From Lachnoclostridium sp. UBA3320 (GTDB taxonomy: Bacteria > Bacillota > Clostridia > Lachnospirales > Lachnospiraceae), in NCBI GenBank assembly GCA_002361175.1, contig DESG01000176.1, positions 8,523-28,257 of the forward strand: a stretch of DNA of 19,735 nucleotides, written 5' to 3'. Positions within the stretch are counted from its first letter, which is position 1; the number at the start of each line of letters is the position of its first letter. The notes under the pieces were generated by a model, which saw only the letters and a program-made list of their open reading frames with translations, was not told where the DNA came from and did not search any database. Of this stretch, positions 7,004 to 14,244 are shown one piece after another. The position numbers were made by a program, and so were the translations under genes.

Positions 7004-7654
7004 TTAAAATCCATTTTTAGTTAAAAAATCCATAGTTATAACAGGTGTGTCTGTATCTATTTTATCTTTAAAAGATAAAAGTCGCTCTACATACTTTCCG
7101 ATAACATCATTTTCCAGATTGACAATATCACCAGCACTTTTTTTAAGCAGTGTTGTCTGAACACTTGTATGTGGTATCACCGACACTGCAAATGTGTCTG
7201 TATCAACTTCTGCAACTGTAAGACTTATACCATCTATTGCTATAGAACCTTTTTCAACAATATATTTTAAAATATCCTGCTTAGTGCTTATCGTTACCCA
7301 TACTGCATTATCCTCACGTCTCATCGACACTATAGTTCCTGTTCCATCTATATGTCCAGATACTATATGCCCACCAAAACGCCCATTTGCTGGCATTGCA
7401 CGCTCAAGATTTACCATACTTCCCCTCGATAAGTCTCCAAGTGAACTGCGCCGTAACGTTTCTGCCATAACATCAGCAGAAAAAAGGCTGCCATGTATAG
7501 ATGTCACTGTAAGGCATACGCCATTTACTGCAATACTGTCACCAATACTACTTCCCTCAAGCACTTTAGATGCCTGTATCGTAATAACTGCTGACAGACT
7601 TCCTTGTGCAATAGAGCTGACTGTGCCTATTTCTTCTATAATTCCAGTAAACAC
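7004..7654 (-). CDS. ribE: Riboflavin synthase, alpha subunit
   Basis: Dismutates two molecules of dimethyl-ribityllumazine to riboflavin and the ribitylamino-pyrimidine. The 216-residue product has the expected two lumazine-binding barrels with repeated signatures: SIAVNGVCLTV (about 40-50) and SIAIDGISLTV in the second half, plus FSADVMAETLRRSSLG and NGRFGGHIVSGHIDGTG. The start is taken as GTG at 7654 because it gives the family-typical MFTGIIEEIG and has AGGTG 6 nt upstream. A GTG at 7663, overlapping the ribD stop by 4 bases, would add three residues and cannot be excluded. Confidence 0.95.
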   Translation of the reverse strand: MFTGIIEEIGTVSSIAQGSLSAVITIQASKVLEGSSIGDSIAVNGVCLTVTSIHGSLFSADVMAETLRRSSLGDLSRGSMVNLERAMPANGRFGGHIVSGHIDGTGTIVSMRREDNAVWVTISTKQDILKYIVEKGSIAIDGISLTVAEVDTDTFAVSVIPHTSVQTTLLKKSAGDIVNLENDVIGKYVERLLSFKDKIDTDTPVITMDFLTKNGF

Positions 7655-7659
7655 ATGCT

Positions 7660-8754
7660 TCACCTGCCTTTATTAATAATATCATATTCAAGTAAAATAT
7701 CACTTCCAAATTGTGTAATTTTTAAATTATCAAATAGATATGCATCATCAGGTGATGTTACTCCTATCCCACCTACAGGAGTATATCTTCCACTTCCACC
7801 AAATATCTTTGGTGCAATATATGCCTGTATATGGTTTACAATTCCTGCTTTTAATGCACTTTGATTTAATGTACCACCACCTTCAAGAAGTATACCATCA
7901 ATTTCTTGTTCACCAAGTTTAATTATAAGTTCATTTAAATTTACTCTGCCATAAAGCGGTTCTGTCTTTATAATTTCTGCTCCTGTTTCTCTAATCTGGT
8001 CAATCTTTTGTTTATCGTCAGATATTGTTGCAATAATAGTTCTAGTTTTTTGTGCTGTTTTTAATATATTTGAATCAACTGGAATACGTAAGTGACTGTC
8101 ACATATAATTCTTACAGGGTTTCTTCCATTGTCAAGACGACATGTAAGCATTGGATTGTCATTAATAACAGTCTGTACTCCTGCCATTATTCCTGTAAGA
8201 GCATTTCTAATTTTTTGCACGTGCTGTCTTGCTTCCCTGCCTGTTACCCATTTGCTCTCTCCTGTATCACATGCAGTCTTGCCATCTAAAGTCATTGCAT
8301 ATTTCATTACAACATAGGGAGTTTTCGTTGTAATATAGTGAAAAAAGACAGGATTTAAAGCATCGCACTCTTCTTTTAAAACATTCTCAACAACATTAAT
8401 ACCAGCTTCTCTAAGCTGTTTTATACCTTTTCCTGCAACAAGGATATTAGGGTCATGCGAGCCAACATACACATTTTTAATACCATTTTCAATTATTGCT
8501 TGCGTACACGGAGGTTGTTTACCATAATGACAACACGGCTCTAAAGTTACATACATATCTGCTCCAGCAGCACTTTCACTAAGTTTTGAAAAAGCATTGC
8601 GCTCTGCATGAAGTGCGCCATATTTTTCATGATATCCCTCTGCAAGCACTCTGTCATCTTTTACAATAACAGCACCAACAAGCGGATTGGGGTTTACCTT
8701 GCCAATTCCTCCAAGCGCAAGCTCTATAGCACGTTTCATATATTTTTCATTCAC
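7660..8754 (-). CDS. ribD: Bifunctional pyrimidine deaminase/reductase
   Basis: First gene of the operon, catalysing the second and third steps of riboflavin synthesis. Residues 1-140 are the zinc deaminase domain: HAE (H49, E51) and PCCHYGKQPPC (C74, C83 as zinc ligands), with NPNPLVGAVIV. Residues about 145-360 are the NADPH reductase domain: VVMKYAMTLDGKTA, WVTGREARQHVQ, DNPMLTCR and LLEGGGTLNQS. The start is GTG at 8754 (VNEKYMKRAI) with GGAGG 7 nt upstream. Longer in-frame starts would begin inside the riboswitch terminator and can be ruled out. The product is 364 residues, a usual length. Control is by the FMN riboswitch just upstream. Confidence 0.96.
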   Translation of the reverse strand: MNEKYMKRAIELALGGIGKVNPNPLVGAVIVKDDRVLAEGYHEKYGALHAERNAFSKLSESAAGADMYVTLEPCCHYGKQPPCTQAIIENGIKNVYVGSHDPNILVAGKGIKQLREAGINVVENVLKEECDALNPVFFHYITTKTPYVVMKYAMTLDGKTACDTGESKWVTGREARQHVQKIRNALTGIMAGVQTVINDNPMLTCRLDNGRNPVRIICDSHLRIPVDSNILKTAQKTRTIIATISDDKQKIDQIRETGAEIIKTEPLYGRVNLNELIIKLGEQEIDGILLEGGGTLNQSALKAGIVNHIQAYIAPKIFGGSGRYTPVGGIGVTSPDDAYLFDNLKITQFGSDILLEYDIINKGR

Positions 8755-8781
8755 TAAAACACCTCCATAAAAAGGTAAAAA

Positions 8782-8807
8782 AAGCCTTAGAAACAAATCC
8801 AAGGCTT
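8782..8807 (-). terminator. Riboswitch expression-platform terminator
   Basis: Arms AAGCCTT/AAGGCTT (8782-8788 and 8801-8807) followed on the minus strand by seven T (8783-8777), between the FMN aptamer and ribD. This fits FMN-induced premature termination. Confidence 0.88.
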
Positions 8808-8839
8808 AAAATCAAAATAACAAAATAACGTACAAAACA

Positions 8840-8971
8840 TCTTCTCTTATCCAGACTTTACTGTCGGCTTTGGAATCACACCAAATCATGCCTTACGGCT
8901 TGCGGGCTTATCTTTACTTTAATTTACAAAAGATATACCGCCGGTCAGGAATTTCACCCTGCCTTGAAGAT
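8840..8971 (-). ncRNA. FMN riboswitch (RFN element)
   Basis: Read on the minus strand, the conserved RFN blocks appear in order: AGGGTGAAATTCC, GACCGGCGGT, AAGCCCGC, a variable GCCGTAAGGC stem, GGTGTGATTCC, AAGCCGACAGT and AAAGTCTGGATAAGAGAAG. The closing P1 helix pairs TCTTC near 8966-8970 with GAAGA near 8841-8845. Binding FMN should favour the terminator at 8782-8807 and shut off the whole rib operon, including the yqeG-like gene. Confidence 0.96.
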
Positions 8972-8990
8972 TGTTAGTTACACATTTGGT

Positions 8991-9019
8991 ATTATATCCT
9001 ATTAATATTATTAATTCAA
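8991..9019 (-). promoter_or_regulatory. Riboflavin operon promoter
   Basis: Minus strand -35 TTGAAT (9014-9019), 17-bp spacer, consensus -10 TATAAT (8991-8996). The RNA would start near 8984, just before the aptamer. The -35 lies in the last codons of the MATE gene. Confidence 0.8.
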
Positions 9020-10354
9020 GAGGGTTTTATTATATTTTTTATATTCTTTCTTATAAAAAATAACAGAAAGAACCATAGAAATAGTCCAGCCAATCGGCCA
9101 TGCACACCATATACCTATTGCAGACTTTGTCAAATTAGAAAGAATAAAAGCTAATGCCACCCTCAAAAACAAATCAGTAAATGTAGCAGTCATAAACTGA
9201 CGCATAGCACTAACTCCACGAAGGATACCATCTGCAACTAATTTAGTTGATACTACAAAATAAAATGGTGATAATATCCACAAAAATTGTCTGCCAGTCA
9301 TCAATGCTGCAACAGAACTTTTTTCCATAAATAAAAGAAGCAGATATTGTCCCAAAAAAATGTAAAAAATACAAAATGGAATACACAGACACCACACCAT
9401 TTTAATTCCTGCACGAAAACCTTCTTTAATTCGTTCATATTTACTAGCACCAAGGTTCTGTGCTGAAAAATTAGAAATTCCATTGCCGATTGTGGTAAGT
9501 GATGTAATAACTAAATTATTCAGTTTCACCGCAGCAGAATAACCTGCCATAACAGAAGCACCAAACCCGTTAATAACGCTTTGAATTAAAATATTGCCTA
9601 TTGAAATAAAACTCTGTTGTAAAATACTTGGAATGGCTATAACCATAATTCTTTTTAAAAGTTTTTTGTCAAACATTGGTACTTTTTGCTTAACTGTAAT
9701 TTTTTTAAGTCTTATCCACACAGCAAAAATGGCAAGAATACAGCTGATTCCCTGACATAGAAAAGTTGCCCATGCAACACCAGCCACTCCCATATTAAAT
9801 GCTTTTACAAATAAAATATCCACTGCAATATTTGACGTTGAAGATATAGCCAGAAAATAAAACGGCGTTTTAGAATCTCCTAGTGCAGAAAAAATTCCTG
9901 TCGCAATATTGTAAAAAAATACAAATGGCAGTCCCCATATGTAAATGTCTAAATAAAGTTTTGAGTCAGAAAATACTTCTTCTGGTGTCTTAATTAAGTG
10001 AAGTAAGGGACTACATCCTAAAATGCCAATAAGCATTAATAATACACAGAGAAAAGCACTAAAAATACAAGCAGTAGATACTGCTGTTTTTAATCTGCTG
10101 TATTCTTTTGCACCAAATAATTGTGAAACAATAACAGAACAACCCATATTACATCCAAAGGCAAATGCAATAAAAATTAGCGTAATTTCATAGCTGTTTC
10201 CAACAGCCGCAAGTGCATTTTCTCCAATAAACTTACCTGCTACCAGACTGTCTGCTATATTGTAAAGCTGTTGAAAAATAATGCTGCCAAACAAAGGAAG
10301 GCAAAATTTCCATAATATTGTTTGAGGGTCTCCTATTGTTAAATCTTTATTCAT
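9011..10354 (-). CDS. MATE-family multidrug/cation efflux transporter
   Basis: A 447-residue inner-membrane protein with about 12 hydrophobic segments in two homologous halves, as in MATE (MatE, NorM/DinF-like) antiporters that export drugs or metabolites using Na+ or H+ gradients. Typical motifs are LPLFGSIIFQQLYNIADSLVAGKFIG at the N-terminus (TM1 with the NxxD pattern), AVGNSYEI, QLFGAKEYSRLK after TM3, and in the second half IPSILQQSFISIGNILIQSVINGFG and QNLGASKYERIKEGFR. The ATG at 10354 has AAAGGA about 12 nt upstream. It is divergent from a LysR regulator and sits immediately before the rib promoter, with no terminator seen between them, so readthrough into the riboswitch leader is possible. 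The substrate is unknown. Confidence 0.93.
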   Translation of the reverse strand: MNKDLTIGDPQTILWKFCLPLFGSIIFQQLYNIADSLVAGKFIGENALAAVGNSYEITLIFIAFAFGCNMGCSVIVSQLFGAKEYSRLKTAVSTACIFSAFLCVLLMLIGILGCSPLLHLIKTPEEVFSDSKLYLDIYIWGLPFVFFYNIATGIFSALGDSKTPFYFLAISSTSNIAVDILFVKAFNMGVAGVAWATFLCQGISCILAIFAVWIRLKKITVKQKVPMFDKKLLKRIMVIAIPSILQQSFISIGNILIQSVINGFGASVMAGYSAAVKLNNLVITSLTTIGNGISNFSAQNLGASKYERIKEGFRAGIKMVWCLCIPFCIFYIFLGQYLLLLFMEKSSVAALMTGRQFLWILSPFYFVVSTKLVADGILRGVSAMRQFMTATFTDLFLRVALAFILSNLTKSAIGIWCAWPIGWTISMVLSVIFYKKEYKKYNKTLLN

Positions 10355-10394
10355 AATAAATCAAATCCTTTCTGAGCAAAATAAACTTTTGTAA

Positions 10395-10453
10395 ATTATA
10401 ACTTATGTTTACTTCACATCTTTGCAAAAATGTATTATAATACACTTTGCAAA
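10395..10453 (+). promoter_or_regulatory. Divergent MATE/lysR promoter-operator region
   Basis: A perfect 14-bp palindrome TGTATTATAATACA (10431-10444) is bracketed by two TTTGCAAA octamers (10421-10428 and 10446-10453, 25 bp apart, each itself a palindrome). On plus, -35 TTCACA (10413-10418), 17 bp and -10 TATAAT (10436-10441) drive lysR. On minus, a second TATAAT (10395-10400) could serve the MATE gene, with poor -35 spacing and a TTTGCAAA copy just upstream, as for an activator-dependent promoter. The arrangement fits a LysR-type regulator controlling both genes. Confidence 0.6.
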
Positions 10454-10497
10454 ATATTAAAAATATATATTATATATAGGAGAGATATAAAAAATAT

Positions 10498-11397
10498 ATG
10501 GATATAAATTTTGAATATTATAAAGTTTTTTATTTTGTAGCAAAATATGGCAATATAACAAAAGCGGCAGCAGCGTTAGGGAGTAATCAGCCAAATGTAA
10601 CACGAATAATGAAAATACTAGAATCACAACTGAATTGCAGATTATTTACTCGAGAGGCAAGAGGAATTAGTTTAACTGAAAAAGGCAAGCACCTATATTC
10701 TCATGTTGAAATTGCATACAGACATTTATTGAATGCACAAGAAGAAATATGTATGCAAGACTCACAAATGTGCGGTACTGCCAAAATAGGAGTAACTGAA
10801 ACAGCACTGCATTTATTCCTGCTGCATACTCTGCATGATTTTAAGTTGGAATATCCCACAATTAAAATTAAAATCAATAATAATACAACCCCAGAAATAA
10901 TAAAACATTTAATTAATGGCAAACTGGATTTTGCAGTAATAACAACACCTTTTGAAACACCTAAAACAATTTCTAATATAAAAGCACTTGAATTTAAAGA
11001 AATACTAGTAGGAGGAACTCAGTATACAGCTTTGTGTAAAAAGCCATTAAAGTTAGAAGATATTAAAAAATATCCTTGGATAGGATTAGGCAGAGAAAGT
11101 GCTACTTATAAATTTTATAAAGACTTTTTTATAGCACATAGAGTAGATTTAGAACCCGATATGGAAGTTGCAACATCTGACCTTATGCTGCCATTAATTG
11201 AAGATAACTTAGGAATTGGTTTTGTGCCAGAAAAACTCGCTTTGCCTTTATTAAAAGAGAAAAAATTAGTGCAGATACACCTTAGAAATGAAATTCCCAA
11301 ACGGTCTATACAGATTGTGTCAGATAAAGGACGTGGAAAAAGCCTTGCAGCAGATACATTTTACAGATTCTTAATAAGTAAGATAAAACAGAGCTGA
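10498..11397 (+). CDS. LysR-family transcriptional regulator
   Basis: The 299-residue product has a winged helix-turn-helix at residues 1-60 (YKVFYFVAKYGNITKAAAALGSNQPNVTRIMKILE, then LFTREARGISLTEKG), a linker helix, and a LysR substrate-binding domain from about residue 90 (GTAKIGVTETALHLFLLHTLHDFKLEYPTIKIKI). DNLGIGFVPEKLA is the usual C-terminal-domain pattern. The ATG at 10498 has GGAG at 10479-10482, an unusually long 15 nt away. It is divergent from the MATE gene and is probably its regulator; the effector is unknown. The 3' end contains one copy of a 25-bp repeat whose second copy lies past the toxin gene. Confidence 0.92.
   Translation: MDINFEYYKVFYFVAKYGNITKAAAALGSNQPNVTRIMKILESQLNCRLFTREARGISLTEKGKHLYSHVEIAYRHLLNAQEEICMQDSQMCGTAKIGVTETALHLFLLHTLHDFKLEYPTIKIKINNNTTPEIIKHLINGKLDFAVITTPFETPKTISNIKALEFKEILVGGTQYTALCKKPLKLEDIKKYPWIGLGRESATYKFYKDFFIAHRVDLEPDMEVATSDLMLPLIEDNLGIGFVPEKLALPLLKEKKLVQIHLRNEIPKRSIQIVSDKGRGKSLAADTFYRFLISKIKQS
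11330..11354 (+). repeat. 25-bp direct repeat, copy 1 (inside lysR 3' end)
   Basis: Encodes GRGKSLAAD near the LysR C-terminus. It matches 12178-12202 at 24 of 25 positions; the copies are 848 bp apart and enclose the toxin-antitoxin genes. Confidence 0.75.
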
Positions 11398-11431
11398 TAA
11401 ACTCATCAGAGCTGGAAGGGTTCGATTTTTC

Positions 11432-11481
11432 TTGCATATATTTTTATATTATGACATAATATAAGTAAGAAATTCTTACTT
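11432..11481 (+). promoter_or_regulatory. Toxin-antitoxin promoter with two abutting 19-bp palindromes
   Basis: -35 TTGCAT (11432-11437), 17-bp spacer, -10 CATAAT (11455-11460). Palindrome 1 is TATATTATG-A-CATAATATA (11445-11463), covering the -10. Palindrome 2 is AAGTAAGAA-A-TTCTTACTT (11463-11481), over the start region up to the ribosome binding site. Both have perfect 9-bp arms around one central A, centres 18 bp apart. They are likely operators for autorepression by the AbrB-type antitoxin, perhaps with its toxin. Confidence 0.75.
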
Positions 11482-11498
11482 GAAAGGGGCGTAAGCAT

Positions 11499-11765
11499 AT
11501 GAATACACAAATATTAACAGTTTCTTCCAAAGGGCAGATTTCTTTACCAGTCAACATCCGAAAACTCTTATCAATCAATACTGGTGATAAACTAGTAGCA
11601 TATACTTCTGGAGATGTTATTATGCTCAAAACTTTAAAACTTCCCTCTGCCGAAGAATTTGAGGTTTCACTGAACGAAGCACAAAAATGGGCAATGTCTG
11701 TTGGGTATAATGAAAATGATGTTAATGATATAGTTAAATCAGTTAGAAAGAAGAAACGGACATGA
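11499..11765 (+). CDS. AbrB/SpoVT-type antitoxin
   Basis: An 88-residue protein with an N-terminal swapped-hairpin AbrB DNA-binding domain (residues 1-46: ILTVSSKGQISLPVNIRKLLSINTGDKLVAYTSGDVIMLK) and a charged C-terminal tail (50-88) of the kind that wraps and inhibits a PIN toxin. The ATG at 11499 has AAAGGGG about 10 nt upstream. The stop overlaps the toxin ATG in an ATGA, giving tight translational coupling. The operator palindromes directly upstream point to autoregulation. Confidence 0.9.
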   Translation: MNTQILTVSSKGQISLPVNIRKLLSINTGDKLVAYTSGDVIMLKTLKLPSAEEFEVSLNEAQKWAMSVGYNENDVNDIVKSVRKKKRT

Positions 11766-12166
11766 AAATTGTAATAGATACAAATGTTTTGATTTCTGGT
11801 GTATTTTTTGGTGGGTTTCCAAGAAAAATTCTCAGTGCTGTTGTTAGCCAAAAAATAACAGCCTGTGCTACGACAGAAATTATTAACGAATACGAGGAAA
11901 TTGTACAGGAAATGATTAACAGAAAACAAGGGCATATCAATAAATTGATTTTAAGCCCACTAATTAAAGTTATGGAAATTATTGAACCTGTTATTCATGT
12001 TGAAATATGCCGTGATCCTGACGATAATAAGTTTCTGGAATGTGCAAAAGATTCTCACGCTTTATATATTGTTAGCGGAGATAAAGACCTCCTTGTAATA
12101 GAACAATTTGAAAATGTTCAAATTGTTACAGCAAAGAGTTTTTGCCAGAAATATTTGCCAGAATAA
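11762..12166 (+). CDS. PIN-domain ribonuclease toxin (VapC-like, COG1569 type)
   Basis: The 134-residue single PIN domain is predicted to cut RNA when freed from the antitoxin. Acidic metal-binding candidates are D6 in IDTNVLISG, E43 in TTEIINEYEE, D85/D87 in CRDPDDNKFLECA and D107/D109 in VSGDKDLL. CRDPDDNKFLECA...SGDKDLL is the signature of the PIN subfamily paired with AbrB-type partners. Translation starts within the antitoxin stop (ATGA). All key residues appear intact, so the module may be active. It ends 11 nt before the second copy of the lysR-derived repeat. Confidence 0.9.
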   Translation: MKIVIDTNVLISGVFFGGFPRKILSAVVSQKITACATTEIINEYEEIVQEMINRKQGHINKLILSPLIKVMEIIEPVIHVEICRDPDDNKFLECAKDSHALYIVSGDKDLLVIEQFENVQIVTAKSFCQKYLPE

Positions 12167-12177
12167 CTTTCGGATTA

Positions 12178-12202
12178 GACGTGGAAAAACCCTTGCAGCA
12201 GA
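12178..12202 (+). repeat. 25-bp direct repeat, copy 2 (orphan piece of a lysR 3' end)
   Basis: Matches the lysR 3' segment at 11330-11354 with a single G/C mismatch and reads RGKTLAAD in the same frame register. No LysR frame surrounds it, so it is a remnant. The rest of 12203-12240 shows nothing recognisable. Confidence 0.75.
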
Positions 12203-12240
12203 CAATAGTCAACTGCCCCATCCTTGCTTAACTGAGAATA

Positions 12241-12261
12241 GGGGAAGAAAAAATCTTCCCC
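12241..12261. terminator. Hairpin between convergent toxin and carbonic anhydrase genes
   Basis: Perfect 8-bp arms GGGGAAGA/TCTTCCCC around a 5-nt A loop. It lies 74 nt past the toxin stop and 23 nt past the carbonic anhydrase stop. No T-run follows on either strand, so termination would be weak, but the position between convergent genes fits. Confidence 0.5.
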
Positions 12262-12284
12262 CTGCTTAATTAAAAAATTTAAAA

Positions 12285-12851
12285 TTAGTCTAAAAATTCA
12301 ACCGCCCCATCGTTTATATGGTATATTGCACCACAAACTTTAAGTTTATTTTCCTCATCTTTGACATTAAGACTTTCCTTGATAACAGATACACTTCTTT
12401 TAACATTTAGACAGCATGCACGTAAGTCGTCTTTCTCATCACCGATTGCTTTGCGTATCTCGTCAGTTATGTATTTTATATAACCCGCTGGCTCATGGTT
12501 AATTGCTGCATCTACTGCACCACAGTGGTCATGTCCCATAACAACTACCAGATTGCATCCTAAGTGGTCTGTGGCATACTCTACACTTCCTATCTGGTGG
12601 TTATCCATAACATTGCCTGCTACACGAATTACAAATAACTCTCCTATGCCTGCCGTAAATATGCTTTCAGGAATAACCCTTGAATCAGAACAAGTTACAA
12701 TAATTGCATAAGGGCTTTGTCCATTTTCACATGTTGATTTTCTTAAATCTGGTGATATATCTCCAGGATTTGATGTAGCTTTAAGATAACGTTTATTACC
12801 TTGTTTTAATTTTTCTAATGCTTCTGATGCAGTTAAATTGTCTTTATTCAT
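12285..12851 (-). CDS. Beta-class carbonic anhydrase
   Basis: Interconverts CO2 and bicarbonate in the cytoplasm, supplying bicarbonate to carboxylases. The 188-residue product has the complete beta-class zinc site: C54 and D56-R58 in CSDSRV, H107 and C110 in GHDHCGA. IGELFVIRVAGN and GSVEYATDHLGCNLVVVMGH are also typical. The ATG at 12851 (MNKDNLTASEALEKL) has GGAGG 7 nt upstream and is preferred to an upstream frame extension to 12896 that runs through the promoter. The -35/-10 pair at 12887-12915 makes it a separate unit from the exporter genes upstream. Confidence 0.93.
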   Translation of the reverse strand: MNKDNLTASEALEKLKQGNKRYLKATSNPGDISPDLRKSTCENGQSPYAIIVTCSDSRVIPESIFTAGIGELFVIRVAGNVMDNHQIGSVEYATDHLGCNLVVVMGHDHCGAVDAAINHEPAGYIKYITDEIRKAIGDEKDDLRACCLNVKRSVSVIKESLNVKDEENKLKVCGAIYHINDGAVEFLD

Positions 12852-12886
12852 AGTTTGCCTCCAATATCTACATTTTTTGTACACAT

Positions 12887-12915
12887 AGTATAGCATATTT
12901 TTTATGAGTATTCAA
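12887..12915 (-). promoter_or_regulatory. Carbonic anhydrase promoter
   Basis: Minus strand -35 TTGAAT (12910-12915), 17-bp spacer, -10 TATACT (12887-12892), set in the gap just after the exporter subunit stop at 12919. Confidence 0.7.
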
Positions 12916-12918
12916 TTC

Positions 12919-13395
12919 TTATCTTGCCTGTTTCTTGAACAGATGTCCTACAAAGTTTTTTCCAAGATAATATACTCTTTTATGATACGTAAATGTAGAT
13001 ATTAGTACAAATCCGATGCTTATTCCAGCAACTCTTACAGCGCATTCTCTTGCATAGTAAAGCATCTTTTCAAAGTCTTGCAAGATAAAATTAACTATTG
13101 TATTGTACAGTAATTCACCAGGAGCTAATGGTAATATTGATGGATATAAAAGAATTGTAGAGGGCATTTTTTTCCATACTGCCATACACTCAGCATACAA
13201 TGCTGCGGTCATTGCCGCAAATAGAGAATACACAAAAACTTTATCTGTAATATTTAATAAAAATATATATGCACATCTTGTTATCGCACCGCCCAGCCCC
13301 GCAAGGCAAAGGTTCTTTTTATCTATACGAAAAACAATTCCAAAGCCTAATGAAGCAAAGAATGAAAATATTATAATTTTGGCATTTTCTATCAC
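12919..13395 (-). CDS. Threonine/serine exporter, small subunit (ThrE_2-like)
   Basis: A 158-residue membrane protein with about four to five hydrophobic segments, matching the C-terminal half of ThrE-type exporters. Landmarks are FFASLGFGIVFRI at the N-terminus, GLGGAITRCAYI, and the ILLYPSILPLAPGELLY motif with the conserved Pro/Gly turn, then a last helix and a basic end. It overlaps the larger subunit by 4 bases (ATGA), so the two are translated together and probably act as one transporter exporting threonine or serine across the inner membrane. The substrate is inferred from family only. Threonine synthase is also in this window but in another transcription unit. Confidence 0.85.
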   Translation of the reverse strand: MIENAKIIIFSFFASLGFGIVFRIDKKNLCLAGLGGAITRCAYIFLLNITDKVFVYSLFAAMTAALYAECMAVWKKMPSTILLYPSILPLAPGELLYNTIVNFILQDFEKMLYYARECAVRVAGISIGFVLISTFTYHKRVYYLGKNFVGHLFKKQAR

Positions 13396-14156
13396 TGTAT
13401 TAGCCCTCCAAACATATAGATACTAGTGCAAAGCCCTGCCACAATCGCCATTGTTTCAAATGTTATCTTTAGTATCTCAAGGATTCCGTTCATTTCATTA
13501 CTGCAAAAAATATTTCTGACGGCATTGACAAGCGGTATACCTGGAAGCATCATCATACTATTTGTTATAATAATTATAGAAAAGTGTTGTCCTATGTCTG
13601 CAAGTACAAAAAATGCCGCAAGTGTCCCTGCAATCCACATACATAGAGCATTACTAATGATATGGTTGATATTTGGCTTATTTAAAAGTCTTGTAATAAA
13701 AAATAAGATTATTGTAATTACATCTGCACAAAACATATCTCCAATGCTACCGCCAAATATACCACACAGACTTGTCAGTGCCACTATATAGCCAATAATT
13801 ATCACTGGCAGCGAATATTCCTGTACATCTTCTGCTTCGTCTAAAAGCATGGCAAGAGTGTGTGGAGGCGGCGTTTCAGTACAAACCTTACGTGAAAGCT
13901 GATTAAGACATCTTAATTTTTCTAAATGCGTAACAGCTGGGGACACTGCAATCTGCCGCGTCCCCGATATGTTATTAGAAGATTTTGCACTTACAATAAT
14001 TGTTTTGCTAAGTGAAAAAATACTGATGCTTTTTAAATGGTAGCTTAGGCAGATACGATTCATAGTATCATTGACACGCTCTAAATTAGCTCCTGTGCCT
14101 AACATCCGCCCACCAAGGTTTACAACAAAATCTAATATATATTCAAGGTCATTCAT
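13392..14156 (-). CDS. Threonine/serine exporter, large subunit (ThrE N-domain, DUF1212)
   Basis: The 254-residue product starts with a soluble domain (residues 1-115: LGGRMLGTGANLERVNDTMNRIC, a pattern typical of the DUF1212/ThrE family) followed by about five transmembrane segments (from about 118). MMLPGIPLVNAVRNIF is a conserved late motif. The ATG at 14156 has AAGGAG about 10 nt upstream; that sequence can pair with TCTCC just before the ATG in a short hairpin (14158-14170). No strong promoter is seen in 14157-14244. Transcription may come through from the glycosidase genes upstream, or from a weak promoter in the gap. Confidence 0.85.
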   Translation of the reverse strand: MNDLEYILDFVVNLGGRMLGTGANLERVNDTMNRICLSYHLKSISIFSLSKTIIVSAKSSNNISGTRQIAVSPAVTHLEKLRCLNQLSRKVCTETPPPHTLAMLLDEAEDVQEYSLPVIIIGYIVALTSLCGIFGGSIGDMFCADVITIILFFITRLLNKPNINHIISNALCMWIAGTLAAFFVLADIGQHFSIIIITNSMMMLPGIPLVNAVRNIFCSNEMNGILEILKITFETMAIVAGLCTSIYMFGGLIQ

Positions 14157-14244
14157 TGGAGAGTATCTCCTTATAAATCCTGATATTGCTCTTTAATAAA
14201 TATATTATCTCCCATTGTCGCTAGATAATTCTTCTTTTATAATG

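Noticed and set aside
8755..8802. Longer RibD N-terminus
   Set aside because: The codons fall in the riboswitch terminator; GTG at 8754 has an ideal ribosome binding site.
11388..11430. Terminator hairpin after lysR (CTGAT...ATCAG)
   Set aside because: Only a 5-bp stem with a short T-run some distance away; not convincing.
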